Notes: generated from the sequence alone by a model not told the origin. Counted from the stretch's first letter, positions 25,569 to 34,374 are shown. The stretch is DNA of 64,000 nucleotides from Streptomyces viridiviolaceus (GCF_014650995.1 NZ_BMWA01000020.1:101102-165101); one strand, 5' to 3'. Made by a program: numbers and translations.

Positions 25569-26582
25569 ATGCATGCCCCCCATCCCGCCCGGACCACGCT
25601 TGGACCGAGTGGCGTGCCTGTCACCCGGCTCTCCTTCGGGGCCGCGGCCATGGGAAACCTCTACAGCGAAGTGACCCCCGCTCAGGGCGCGGGCGCCGTG
25701 GACGCGGCCTGGGACGCGGGAATCCGCTACTTCGACACGGCTCCGCACTACGGGCTCGGACTCTCCGAGAGGCGGCTCGGCGCAGCCTTGCGCACCCGCC
25801 CCCGCCGCGACTACGTCCTGTCGACCAAGGTCGGCCGCATTCTTCAGCCGATCCCGGTGAAGGGGGACGACCTCGCGCACGGATTCGCCGTCCCTGCCGA
25901 CCATCGCAGGGTCTGGGACTTCAGCGCCCGAGGCGTACGCCGCAGCATCGGCGAGAGTCTGCGCCGCCTCGGCCTCGACCGGATCGACGTGGTCTACCTG
26001 CACGATCCCGACGACCACATGGACCAGGCACTCAAGGAGGCCTACCCCGAGCTGGAACGACTCCGTGCGGAGGGTGTCGTCTCCGCCATCGGAGTCGGCA
26101 TGAACCAGACGTCGCTCCTGACACGCTTCGTCCGCGACACCGACGTCGATGCGGTGCTCTGCGCCGGCCGGTACACCCTGCTGGACCAGGACGCCCTGGG
26201 CACCCTTCTGCCCGAGGCACAGGCCCGACGCAAGAGCGTCGTCATCGGAGGCGTGTTCAACTCCGGCCTGCTCGCCGACCCCAAGCCCGGTGCGACCTAC
26301 GACTACCGGGCAGCGCCCCCGGAGCTCGTACAGCGAGCACTGAGCATCCAGACCGTGGCCGAACGCCATGGCGTGCCACTGAGGGCTCTGGCCCTGCGCT
26401 TCCCGCTGGGGCACCCGGCAGTCGCCACCGTGCTCGTCGGCGCCCGTTCCCGGTACGAGGTGCAGGACGCGGCGGCGATGCTCGCCACCTCCGTGCCCGA
26501 TGACCTGTGGGCCGAGCTGCGCGAGGAAGGACTCCTGCCCGCCGATGTTCCGGTGCCGGAAGGAGGAACGCCGTGCGCATAG
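25569..26582 (+). CDS. Aldo/keto reductase, probable L-fucose dehydrogenase
   Basis: A 337-residue aldo/keto-reductase TIM barrel. The tetrad is visible: Asp and Tyr in YFDTAPHYGLG, Lys in LSTKVGR, His in VYLHDPDD. The cofactor-binding end has TVLVGARSRYEV. Proteins of this subgroup act as D-threo-aldose/L-fucose 1-dehydrogenases, producing L-fuconolactone with NAD(P)+. ATG 25569 (MHAPH) follows AAAGG and lies 10 bases after the SDR stop. It is part of the same operon. The C-terminal codons overlap the start of the Fe-S-protein stub (strong AGGAGG inside this gene). Confidence 0.82.
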   Translation: MHAPHPARTTLGPSGVPVTRLSFGAAAMGNLYSEVTPAQGAGAVDAAWDAGIRYFDTAPHYGLGLSERRLGAALRTRPRRDYVLSTKVGRILQPIPVKGDDLAHGFAVPADHRRVWDFSARGVRRSIGESLRRLGLDRIDVVYLHDPDDHMDQALKEAYPELERLRAEGVVSAIGVGMNQTSLLTRFVRDTDVDAVLCAGRYTLLDQDALGTLLPEAQARRKSVVIGGVFNSGLLADPKPGATYDYRAAPPELVQRALSIQTVAERHGVPLRALALRFPLGHPAVATVLVGARSRYEVQDAAAMLATSVPDDLWAELREEGLLPADVPVPEGGTPCA

Positions 26583-26722
26583 CGCTCTTCGCCACCTGCT
26601 TCAACGAGTACTGGAACGATCGTGCTCAACACCGACACGGCTCTTCCGCCTCACGGCCGGCGATCCGCTCACCTCATATCCGCCCCGTCCTTGTCTCCCC
26701 GCACGCAAAGGAAAGCGCATGA
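26573..26722 (+). pseudogene. LutA-like Fe-S oxidoreductase stub
   Basis: An excellent ribosome site (AAGGAGGAACGCC) precedes GTG 26573, giving VRIALFATCFNEYWND. This resembles the first residues of LutA/LldE-type CCG-domain proteins used in lactate oxidation. Homology then ends and the frame closes at 26722. Lactate is the product of the fucose route, so a lut gene here makes sense. Only about 16 residues support the call. Confidence 0.45.
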
Positions 26723-27030
26723 GAGTCGCCCTGCACACCAAGGTGCGCGCCGACCGAATCTCCGAATACGAGGCTGCGCACCGTCACGTACCGGACGAGC
26801 TGACCGAGGCCATCCGAAACGCGGGGGCCACCTCCTGGACCATCTGGCGCAGCGGAACGGACCTGTTCCACCTCATCGAATGCGAGGACTACACCCAGCT
26901 CATCGGCAGGCTGGAACACCTTCCGGTGAACGTGGCCTGGCAGGCCCGCATGGCCGACCTCCTCGACGTCGTGCACGACTACAGCAGTGACGGCGCCACC
27001 GCCGGCATGACTCCGGTCTGGTCCCTGTGA
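26719..27030 (+). CDS. L-rhamnose/L-fucose mutarotase family protein
   Basis: A 103-residue dimeric alpha/beta-barrel protein of the RhaM (DUF718) mutarotase family. It has YEAAHRHVPDELTEAIRNAG with the catalytic His, TSWTIWRSGTDLFHLIECED, and a C-terminal PVWSL. It interconverts anomers of 6-deoxy sugars, feeding the right anomer to the dehydrogenase. Homologues are found in L-fucose operons of the same composition. ATG 26719 has AAAGGAAAG upstream. Its stop overlaps the lactonase start (GTGA), so the two are coupled. Confidence 0.85.
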   Translation: MRVALHTKVRADRISEYEAAHRHVPDELTEAIRNAGATSWTIWRSGTDLFHLIECEDYTQLIGRLEHLPVNVAWQARMADLLDVVHDYSSDGATAGMTPVWSL

Positions 27031-27953
27031 CAGCGACCGGCCTCGTCGATGCGCATCACCACGTGTGGGACCTCGCCGTCCGCGACCAGGACTGGATCCG
27101 CGGCGAGGAGCTCAAGCCTTTGAGGCGCTCCTTCAGCCTCGACGATCTGACACCCGCGGCCCGCGAGGCCGGTGTCACCTCAACGGTGCTGGTCCAGACC
27201 GTCACCGTCGCGGAAGAGACGCCCGAGCTGCTCTCACTCGCGGAAGAAGGCCGACTCGTCACCGGAGTCGTCGGCTGGACCGACCTGACCGCCCCGGACG
27301 TCGACGAGGCACTCGCGCACCTGCGGAACCTGCCCGGTGGCCGGCATCTCGTGGGCATCCGCCACCAGGTGCAGAACGAGCCCGACCCGGAATGGCTGGT
27401 CCGCCAGGATGTGCTGCGCGGGCTGGCCGCGGTCGCCGCAGCGGGCCTCGCCTATGACCTGGTCGTCGTGGAGCGGCAGCTCCCCGCAGCGATCCGAGCC
27501 GCTGCCCTGCTGCCGCAGTTGACCTTCGTCCTCGACCACGCGGGCAAGCCGGCGATCGTGACGGGAGAGCGAGAGCCCTGGGCCGCTCACGTGCGGCGTT
27601 TCGCCGCACTGCCCAACACCGTGTGCAAGCTCTCGGGGCTGGTGACGGAGGCCCGCTGGGACTCGTGGACCATCGACGACCTGCGCCCGTACGTGCAAAC
27701 GGTTCTGGACGAGTTCGGCCCCGATCGCGCCATGTTCGGGTCCGACTGGCCGGTGTGCACCCTGGCCGCTTCGTACAAGGAGGTGACGCAAGTCATGGCA
27801 GACCTCACTTCGGACCTCGAAAAGCACGAGCGGTCGGCCGTCTTCGGCACGACCGCTCGCCGTACTTATGGGCTTCACGATGCGCCGACGGGCTGTGCCG
27901 GCGCGACGGGACCAGGTCCGAGCGACCCGCATCACGACCCACACAGCCCATGA
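27027..27953 (+). CDS. Amidohydrolase, probable L-fuconolactonase
   Basis: A 308-residue amidohydrolase-2-family TIM barrel. It has the metal motif HxH in VDAHHHVWD, a conserved His in VGIRHQVQ, VLDHAGKPAI with another His, and the final Asp in FGSDWPVCTL. Members of this cluster hydrolyse L-fucono- or L-rhamnono-lactone. Operon position between mutarotase and fucosidase remnant supports L-fuconolactone. GTG 27027 overlaps the mutarotase stop by 4 bases. The last 25 residues (GATGPGPSDPHHDPHSP) are low-complexity and may reflect a shifted original stop. Confidence 0.83.
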   Translation: MTATGLVDAHHHVWDLAVRDQDWIRGEELKPLRRSFSLDDLTPAAREAGVTSTVLVQTVTVAEETPELLSLAEEGRLVTGVVGWTDLTAPDVDEALAHLRNLPGGRHLVGIRHQVQNEPDPEWLVRQDVLRGLAAVAAAGLAYDLVVVERQLPAAIRAAALLPQLTFVLDHAGKPAIVTGEREPWAAHVRRFAALPNTVCKLSGLVTEARWDSWTIDDLRPYVQTVLDEFGPDRAMFGSDWPVCTLAASYKEVTQVMADLTSDLEKHERSAVFGTTARRTYGLHDAPTGCAGATGPGPSDPHHDPHSP

Positions 27954-27965
27954 AGGAAGCGCCCC

Positions 27966-28043
27966 ATGGCCCTGCGGCAATGGTTTCCCCGAGCACGGCT
28001 CGGCGTATTCATCCACTGGACATCTACGCCGTCGACGGCGTAA
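27966..28043 (+). pseudogene. GH29 fucosidase N-terminal stub
   Basis: MALRQWFPRARLGVFIHW begins like the intact GH29 gene at 39169 (MTLQRWFTEAKLGIFIHWGI). A one-base deletion after the Trp codon shifts the frame; the shifted frame would read IYAVDGV, as in the intact protein. The remnant ends 5 bases before the stop of the opposing GH20 gene, so the fucose operon once ended with a fucosidase. Confidence 0.65.
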
Positions 28044-28047
28044 TGGG

Positions 28048-30261
28048 TCAGCGGCGGTACGCGGCGAACCGCCCCCGGACCTGGTCGGCGGTGAGTGCCT
28101 CGTCCCAGGTGACGAGCTCGTCGAGGTCACCCCGCAGGCTCACCTTCGGGGTTCCGATCGAGCGCATCGGCAGCGGCACGGACGCGTCGATGGTGCCGAC
28201 CCGGGTCCCGTCGGCGTACAAGGTGGTGCGTCCCGGCTCGGCCACCCAGGTCAGCTGGACCCACCGGGCGAGCGGCAGCGTGTAGTCGAAGCTGTGATCG
28301 GCGTCGCCGTAGCGGGTGAAACCGACCTTCCCGGTGCCGTACTGCTGCAGCTTCAGGGCGCCGGACTCGGAGCTGAGCAGCACCTGATCACCGGTCCGTT
28401 CGGTGAGCCTGACCCAGGCGGACACGGTCCACGGTTCGGCCACGTCCAGACCGCCGAAGCCCACCCCGTCACGGTCGTGGTCGAAGCGGAAGGCCTGACC
28501 GCGTACGCCGTCGTCGACGAGCTCCGGGTTGTTGATGATGTACGAGGTGCCGGGCAGGCCGCCCGCGATGTCCTCCGCCATGATCGTCTGGGGTGGCCGG
28601 CTGGCGTATGTCCATCCGCTGGGGTACGACGCCTCGTCGAACGTCCAGTGGTGGCTGGGCCGTCCGTCGTCCACGCGCGGCTTCTCGGGGGCCGGCCGGA
28701 CGCCGGGTGGATCGCCGAGGCGTGTCACCAGGGTCCGGAACCCGGCCACGGAGCCCGGGGTCGAGGAGCCGTTCCAGGTCCGGTCGGCCAGGATGGCGCG
28801 CGGCATCGCCATGTGCTGCTCGAAGTAGCCGTCCTCGGCCCAGAAGTTGTAGTCGGCCCAGTTCATGACGCTCGAGCCGAGCATGTCCGGCGCCGTGCTC
28901 GGCGCCCATGTGTCGTACATCCAGGACTGGTTCGGGTACAGATTGTGGTAGTTGTTCGGGGTCACGTAGAACGGCCCTATGGCGATTTCGTCGTGACCGG
29001 GGATGGCCGGTTCGCTGCCCGTGCCCTCCCAGGTGATGAAGACGACCGGGCCGTGCACCGTCTGCTGCGGTGCGTCCATGTGTTCGGATCCGTTGTAGAC
29101 GGCGGTGCGTTTGCCGTTCTTCGTCACCACGTCGTCGAGGGTGTTGATGTAACGGTTGAGGAGATCGCCGAGCGTGCTGACCTCCGGGTCGTCGGCCAGG
29201 AACTCCTTGACCCGGGGGCAGTCGCCGAGCTGGCCGGGGACCTCCTCGGCGCCGATCGAGAACAGCGGGGCGTCGAACCAGCGCGTGAACTCGTCGACGA
29301 TGGCCTTCGTCGTCTCGACCGCCTTCTCACTGGTCATGTCGATGATCCAGTCGGGAGTGAGATGGGAGTGGGTGTGGGCGCCGGTGCACGGGTTCTCGCC
29401 CGAGCCGAAGCCGATGTCGAAGGTCTCACTGATCGCCGTGGCGTGCCCGGGGATCTCCAGACCCGGCATCACCTGGACGTGATGGCGGGCGGCGAACGAC
29501 TTCAGGTGCTCGATGTCGGCGCGGCTGTAGCTGTGGTCCGGGTCGGCCAGGCCCGGGAACTTCGGGCTGTACAGGCGGAAGCCCTCCGACTCGGAAAGAT
29601 GCAGGAAGAGGGTGTTGAGCTTGTGATCGCCCATCCGCCGGACGAGGTTCTCGAGGTAGCCCATCGTCCAGTACTTGCGGCCGGCGTCGAGGTGTACCAT
29701 CCGCATCCGCTGGGTGGGCCGGTCCGTGCTGCGGGCGCGTGGCACGTCACGGTGGCCCGAGTCGGCGCGCAGCGTCTGCAGCAGTGTTCGCGTCCCGTAG
29801 TAGAGGCCGTGGGTGGTGGCAGCGTCGACGCGGATGGCGTCCGAGCTGTCGAACCGGTAGCCCTCGGCGCCGAGCTCGGGATCGTCCGTCAGCCGCAGCC
29901 GGATGTCGCCCCGGCGCGGTTCCACGGGCGCGCTGGTGACGGTGAGGCGCAGACCACTGACCTGCTCGACCTCGCCCTGCAGTTGGGTCGCGAGCTGATG
30001 CGTGGTCTGGCGGGCGGGTCCCGGCAGCTCCTGCTGGCCGGACGGCATGGCCGTACGGGTACGGGACTGCGGGGCGACGATGATCCGGGAGCGCTCGGTG
30101 AGGGCGACAGTGCCGCCGAGGGCGTCCCACTGTGTGGGTCTGGGAACCACCGGTGGTGGGCCGGTCTGTTGCGAGCCGGGCTCGTCGGCGACGGCCGGGG
30201 AGAGAAAGGACCCGGTGAGGACCGCGAGAATCGCGGTGAGCACCGGTATGACGCGACGCAT
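28048..30261 (-). CDS. Secreted GH20 hexosaminidase with LamG-type domain
   Basis: A 737-residue exported protein. Signal peptide MRRVIPVLTAILAVLTGSFL, a GH20b domain (about 40-180), the GH20 barrel (about 185-520) and a C-terminal concanavalin-like LamG domain (about 565-737; HHWTFDEASYP, VSAWVRLTERTGDQ). GH20 landmarks are VHLDAGRKYW, HLSESEGFRLYSP and PGLEIPGHA. The usual catalytic Asp-Glu pair reads E339-E340 in FSIGAEEVPG, so the Asp that orients the acetamido group is replaced by Glu; the Glu acid is kept. ATG 30261 has GGAGG upstream. It is transcribed from a clear promoter 140 bases away, and it faces the fucose operon tail to tail. Confidence 0.83.
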   Translation of the reverse strand: MRRVIPVLTAILAVLTGSFLSPAVADEPGSQQTGPPPVVPRPTQWDALGGTVALTERSRIIVAPQSRTRTAMPSGQQELPGPARQTTHQLATQLQGEVEQVSGLRLTVTSAPVEPRRGDIRLRLTDDPELGAEGYRFDSSDAIRVDAATTHGLYYGTRTLLQTLRADSGHRDVPRARSTDRPTQRMRMVHLDAGRKYWTMGYLENLVRRMGDHKLNTLFLHLSESEGFRLYSPKFPGLADPDHSYSRADIEHLKSFAARHHVQVMPGLEIPGHATAISETFDIGFGSGENPCTGAHTHSHLTPDWIIDMTSEKAVETTKAIVDEFTRWFDAPLFSIGAEEVPGQLGDCPRVKEFLADDPEVSTLGDLLNRYINTLDDVVTKNGKRTAVYNGSEHMDAPQQTVHGPVVFITWEGTGSEPAIPGHDEIAIGPFYVTPNNYHNLYPNQSWMYDTWAPSTAPDMLGSSVMNWADYNFWAEDGYFEQHMAMPRAILADRTWNGSSTPGSVAGFRTLVTRLGDPPGVRPAPEKPRVDDGRPSHHWTFDEASYPSGWTYASRPPQTIMAEDIAGGLPGTSYIINNPELVDDGVRGQAFRFDHDRDGVGFGGLDVAEPWTVSAWVRLTERTGDQVLLSSESGALKLQQYGTGKVGFTRYGDADHSFDYTLPLARWVQLTWVAEPGRTTLYADGTRVGTIDASVPLPMRSIGTPKVSLRGDLDELVTWDEALTADQVRGRFAAYRR

Positions 30262-30398
30262 AGCGCCTCCGGGGTGGCGGTCGACAGGCAGGGTGAGCGC
30301 AGAACGGCCGGCACCATGGGGTGTTTCGGCCGCTGGGTCGCTCATTCACCCAATGTTCTCTGCCGATTCGTGGGCTCATGAGGGGCCGGTCGGCTGGA

Positions 30399-30427
30399 AA
30401 CGTAGAGAGACATCCGATGACTGTCAA
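30399..30427 (-). promoter_or_regulatory. Promoter of GH20 (28048-30261) with operator
   Basis: Minus strand TTGACA (30427-30422), 17-base spacer, TACGTT (30404-30399): a near-ideal sigma70-type promoter. The spacer contains ACATCCGATGA on the plus strand (ATCCGAT at 30412-30418), the same palindromic core as at 22426 and 34351. Confidence 0.6.
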
Positions 30428-30531
30428 GGGTGTGGAACGAGTGCCGGTCCATGGTGCGACGATCGGCCGGTAGGCGGTGTGACGAGCCGCCAGGGTGACC
30501 CGGGGTCGCATCGTGCCGTACGGCGAACCCC

Positions 30532-30562
30532 TTGACGACGGGCGCCGGTTCACGAGTAGCCT
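30532..30562 (+). promoter_or_regulatory. Promoter of GH84 gene
   Basis: TTGACG at 30532-30537 and TAGCCT at 30557-30562 (19-base spacer), with transcription expected near 30570, at the edge of the DasR-like site. Confidence 0.4.
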
Positions 30563-30573
30563 GTTGTGGTCTA

Positions 30574-30589
30574 ACTGGTCTAGGCCACT
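30574..30589 (+). promoter_or_regulatory. DasR-responsive element (dre)
   Basis: ACTGGTCTAGGCCACT differs at one position from the published Streptomyces DasR consensus ACTGGTCTAGACCACT. It lies 11 bases upstream of the GH84 start codon and just downstream of the predicted promoter, where repressor binding would block transcription. DasR is released by GlcN-6-P, so GlcNAc-derived signals would induce the gene. An extra TGGTCTA half-site is at 30566-30572. Confidence 0.75.
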
Positions 30590-30599
30590 TGGAGGGCTT

Positions 30600-33062
30600 G
30601 TGGCAAGACGCTCCATCGCCTTCGCAGCACTCGCCCTGACCGGCTCCCTCGCGCTCGGAGCCTTCCCGCCCGTCGCCCGGGCCGCCGAACCGCCGGACGC
30701 CCACGTCACCGCCGCGGCGAACGCCCGCCCCCTGCCGTCCGTCTCCCCGACGCCGCAGTCCATCTCTCGCTCGGGCGACGACGTCACCGTCACCGGCCGT
30801 GTGCTCCTCGTCGTGGACGAGCACACCGACGCGTCCGCACGTGACCGCCTCGTCCGTGAGCTGAAGAAGCACGGTGTCGCGCGCGTTGACAACGTTTCCC
30901 CCGGCGCGGTTCCGCAAGCGTCCCAAGGACTGCTCACCGTCAGGCTGGGAGTCGCCGATCGCCCCGACATCGCAGCCGCGTTGGGTGACACCGCCGTACC
31001 CGCCCGTGCCGAGGGCTACGCCTTGAAGGTCTCCACGCGGGGCGCGCAGGGGGAGGCACATCCGGACATCGCGCTCGGCGGCACGGATGCTGCCGGCCAG
31101 TTCTACGCCGTGCAGACGCTGCGGCAGTTGTTCCAACGTCACGGTGACGACTGGACGGTGGCGGGTGCCCAGGTCAGCGACTACCCCTCGATGCCCCTGC
31201 GCGGCAGCATCGAGGGCTTCTACGGCCCGCCGTGGACGGCGGCCGAGCGGCTGGACCACATGGACTTCCTCGGCGAGATGAAGTCCAACACGTACGTCTA
31301 CGCGCCGAAGGACGATCCGTACCACCGCGACAAGTGGCGTGAGCCCTACCCCGCGGTAAGGCTCGCCGAGCTCCGCCAACTGATCGACCGTGCCCGGGCC
31401 GGCCATGTGCGCTTCACCTTCGCCGTCTCACCCGGCGCGTCCATCTGCTACTCCGACCCCGCCGACACCAGGGCACTCACCGACAAACTGCAGGCCATGT
31501 ACGACGCGGGCGTGCGGTCCTTCTCCATACCGCTGGACGACATCAGCTACACCCGCTGGAACTGCCCTGGTGACGCGGAGAAGTTCGGCGCGCCGGGACG
31601 CGGTGCGGCGGCGCGCGCCCAGGTCGGCCTGCTGAACGCGGTGCAGCACGACTTCGTCGCCGAGCGGGAGGGGGTCAATCCGCTGCAGATGGTGCCTACG
31701 GAGTACGGCGACCTGACCGACACCGCGTACAAGCAGACGATCCGTACCACGCTCGACCCCGCGGTGCAGGTGATGTGGACCGGGACCGACGTGGTGCCGC
31801 CGCAGATCACGAACGCCCAGGCGTCCAGGGCCGCGGAACTGTTCGGCCGGAAGGTCTTCGTGTGGGACAACTACCCGGTCAACGACTTCGCCCGGACTGC
31901 GGGCCGACTGCTGCTGGCGCCGTACGACAAGCGTGAGCCGGGCCTGTCCGACCACCTCAGCGGCATTGTCTCCAATCCGATGAACCAGGAGGCCGCCAGC
32001 AAGCTCGCCGTCTTCACGATGTCGGACTTCTCGTGGAACGACCGGGGCTACGACCGCGACCGCTCCGCACGCCAGGCAGCCCTCCACCTCGCCGCGGGGG
32101 ACAGCCGCACGGCCGATGCGGTCCAGGTGTTCGTCGACCTCAACCACATGGCCCCGACCTTCGGCTCCCAGCCGTGGCAGCCCCAGGCTCCGGTGTTCGG
32201 CGCCGCGGTCGAGCGCTTCTGGCAGGGCCACGGGAGCGACGCGGAGCGGGCGATCGCCGAGTTCCGCCCGTCCGTACGCGCCGTCGCACAAGCCCCGGGC
32301 ATCATCCGCGAGGGCGTGCCCGACAAGCTGTTCCTCTCCGACGCGTCCCGCTGGCTGGACGCCACACAACTGTGGGGGCAGTCGATGGAGCACGGACTGA
32401 ACGTCCTTGCCGCACTCGATGCCCACGACGCGGCCGAGGCGGCGCAGGAGCGCCAGTCCATGGACTCCCTTGCCGCCGCCGCGTCGCAGATCATGGTCGA
32501 TCCGGCGGAGCAGGGCCGGCAAGGCCAGGTGAAGATCGGTGATCCGTTCATCGAGGACTTCGTCTCGCGCGTGGCGAACCTCCACGACGAATCGATGGGA
32601 CTGCCACCCCTGCGTGAGCTCGCCCGCGGCAAGCAGGCGACCCAGATCTCCGACTACGAGTGGGGCGGGGCGTTCCCCTTCGGCGCCGACAAGTCCGTGG
32701 ACGGTGACCTCTTCGACTTCTCCACCACCAGCGGCCGAGAGGCGCAGCCGTGGTGGCAGGTCGACCTCGGAGCGAGCGCGGACCTCGAGAAGATCAAGAT
32801 CTACAATCGGACGGACTGCTGCGCGGAGCGGACGAAGGACTTCTACGTCCTGGTGTCCGACCAGCCCTTCTCGGGAACGCTCGCGGACCAGCTCGGCAAG
32901 CCGGGCGTCTGGAGCCACCACGAGACGGACCAGGCCGCAAGCCCCACCACGATCGCGACCACGGCCAGGGGCCGGTATGTGCGGGTGTGGCTGGCCGGCA
33001 CGGACCCCGTCGAGCTCAACTTGGCCGAGGTCCAGGTCTACGGCCGTGTGCAGCAGGGGTGA
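30600..33062 (+). CDS. Secreted GH84 beta-N-acetylglucosaminidase
   Basis: An 820-residue exported enzyme. Signal peptide VARRSIAFAALALTGSLALG, an N-terminal GH20b-like domain (about 50-180), then the GH84 barrel with the signature GSIEGFYGPPWT and YVYAPKDDPYHRDKWRE, and the catalytic Asp pair in FSIPLDDISY. An all-helical region follows. The C-terminal F5/8-type domain has WWQVDLGASADLEKIKIY and NRTDCCAERTKDFYVLVSD. It removes terminal beta-GlcNAc (O-GlcNAcase/hyaluronidase family) by substrate-assisted catalysis. GTG 30600 follows GGAGGG and the DasR site, so expression is probably tied to GlcNAc availability. It converges on the ROK gene. Confidence 0.9.
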   Translation: MARRSIAFAALALTGSLALGAFPPVARAAEPPDAHVTAAANARPLPSVSPTPQSISRSGDDVTVTGRVLLVVDEHTDASARDRLVRELKKHGVARVDNVSPGAVPQASQGLLTVRLGVADRPDIAAALGDTAVPARAEGYALKVSTRGAQGEAHPDIALGGTDAAGQFYAVQTLRQLFQRHGDDWTVAGAQVSDYPSMPLRGSIEGFYGPPWTAAERLDHMDFLGEMKSNTYVYAPKDDPYHRDKWREPYPAVRLAELRQLIDRARAGHVRFTFAVSPGASICYSDPADTRALTDKLQAMYDAGVRSFSIPLDDISYTRWNCPGDAEKFGAPGRGAAARAQVGLLNAVQHDFVAEREGVNPLQMVPTEYGDLTDTAYKQTIRTTLDPAVQVMWTGTDVVPPQITNAQASRAAELFGRKVFVWDNYPVNDFARTAGRLLLAPYDKREPGLSDHLSGIVSNPMNQEAASKLAVFTMSDFSWNDRGYDRDRSARQAALHLAAGDSRTADAVQVFVDLNHMAPTFGSQPWQPQAPVFGAAVERFWQGHGSDAERAIAEFRPSVRAVAQAPGIIREGVPDKLFLSDASRWLDATQLWGQSMEHGLNVLAALDAHDAAEAAQERQSMDSLAAAASQIMVDPAEQGRQGQVKIGDPFIEDFVSRVANLHDESMGLPPLRELARGKQATQISDYEWGGAFPFGADKSVDGDLFDFSTTSGREAQPWWQVDLGASADLEKIKIYNRTDCCAERTKDFYVLVSDQPFSGTLADQLGKPGVWSHHETDQAASPTTIATTARGRYVRVWLAGTDPVELNLAEVQVYGRVQQG

Positions 33063-33146
33063 CGGCGGCGTCGCCCGTACGGGCTCGGTGAGGTGCGGCC
33101 GTGTCAGGCCCGTGGAGTGCGTGCGGCGTGTGCGGCGCCGTACGGG

Positions 33147-34304
33147 CTATGCCCTGGTGATGGCTCCGCTGCGGGCGAGGAGCAGGCAGGCCGCACCCCG
33201 CGCGTGCTCCGTGTCCCGCCACGGTGCCACGGTGATCTCCAGGTCCCGCAGCGGCTCGATCGCCCCTGCGACGGCCGCGGCGGTGAAGGCCGGGCCGAGG
33301 TGGGGCCACAGCACGAGGCTCTCGCCGATCACCTTGACCGCCTTGACCGCGAGGACGTTGACCACGCCGGCGACGCTGCGTCCCAGTAGCTCGCCGGCCT
33401 CGTCCAGGACTGCGAGCACCGCCGGCTCCCCACGTTCGGCGGCGTCGACCAGTTCGGAGAGCCCGTACCCCGGTCCGAGCTCGACGCCGGCGCGTCGGGC
33501 CCGTTCCACGAGTGCCGTCTGCCCGACGAAGGACTGCAGACAGCCGCGGTTGCCGCAGTTGCAGCGCGGCCCGGTCCGGTCGACCGGCAGATGGCCGAAC
33601 TCGCCTGAGAACCCGTCCGCGCCGCGCTGGACGCGTCGCTCCAGCACGACTCCCATACCGAGACCGTCACCGATGCCGAGGACGAGGAAGTCGTCGTGAT
33701 CACGTCCCATGCCGAACAGCAGCTCGGCCGTCGTGCTGGAACGAAGGTCGTTGTCGACGAGAACCGGCACGGGCAGGGCCCGGCCGAGCTCCGCGGCCAG
33801 CGGCAGATCGTGCCAGTCCATGATCGCGGAGAGCCGCACGACGCCCGAGACCGGATCGACCATGCCGGGGACAGCAACGCCGACCCCGCGGATGGGCGTG
33901 GTGTTCCGCCGCGCCTCGATCTGTTCCTGCAGCACCCGGGTGAGCAGCGCAACGGGTGACTCTGCCACCCGCAGGGGGAGACGGAACTCGTCGGTGATCT
34001 GCCCGTCGAGCCCGACCACGACGCCGGCCAGATGGTCGATGGCGACGCGCAGGCCAAGGACATGGGCGGCGGTGGGGACCAGTTGAAGCGGTACGCGAGG
34101 GCGGCCCTTGCCGGAGGAGGCGTGGGGCTTCAGTTCGCGGATGAAACCTTCGCCGATGAGCCGCCGGGTGTGATCGGTGACGGTCGCGGTACCTACACGC
34201 AGCAGTTGGGCGATCTCCGCCCGGCTGAGCGGCCCGGCTGCCCCGAGCAGCGCCAGGATCTCGGTCTGGATCAGATCCCCAGGTGCCGGGCGTTGTGCCT
34301 TCAC
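33147..34304 (-). CDS. ROK-family transcriptional regulator
   Basis: A 385-residue ROK (NagC/XylR-type) protein. An N-terminal winged helix occupies about 10-75 (LSRAEIAQLLRVGTATVTDH). The sugar-kinase-like fold follows, with VLGLRVAID, VDNDLRS and the ROK zinc motif GHLPVDRTGPRCNCGNRGC (Cys-x-Cys-x4-Cys). Kinase-type catalytic residues are not clearly retained, as in pure regulators. It is divergent from the ABC transporter-fucosidase operon and probably represses it, with a GlcNAc- or fucose-type sugar as ligand (inference). The promoter region between them carries the ATCSGAT-like operator. Confidence 0.88.
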   Translation of the reverse strand: MKAQRPAPGDLIQTEILALLGAAGPLSRAEIAQLLRVGTATVTDHTRRLIGEGFIRELKPHASSGKGRPRVPLQLVPTAAHVLGLRVAIDHLAGVVVGLDGQITDEFRLPLRVAESPVALLTRVLQEQIEARRNTTPIRGVGVAVPGMVDPVSGVVRLSAIMDWHDLPLAAELGRALPVPVLVDNDLRSSTTAELLFGMGRDHDDFLVLGIGDGLGMGVVLERRVQRGADGFSGEFGHLPVDRTGPRCNCGNRGCLQSFVGQTALVERARRAGVELGPGYGLSELVDAAERGEPAVLAVLDEAGELLGRSVAGVVNVLAVKAVKVIGESLVLWPHLGPAFTAAAVAGAIEPLRDLEITVAPWRDTEHARGAACLLLARSGAITRA

Positions 34305-34345
34305 GTCATCCCCTTTCGGTCTGTGAGCGCGTGGAGTTGTAGCTC

Positions 34346-34374
34346 TTGACGTCCGATCTTTGCACCTCTACCGT
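34346..34374 (+). promoter_or_regulatory. Promoter of ABC transporter-GH29 operon
   Basis: TTGACG (34346-34351), 17-base spacer, TACCGT (34369-34374). GTCCGAT at 34351-34357 overlaps the -35 and matches the core found in the GH20 promoters. A likely ROK or other repressor target. Confidence 0.6.
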
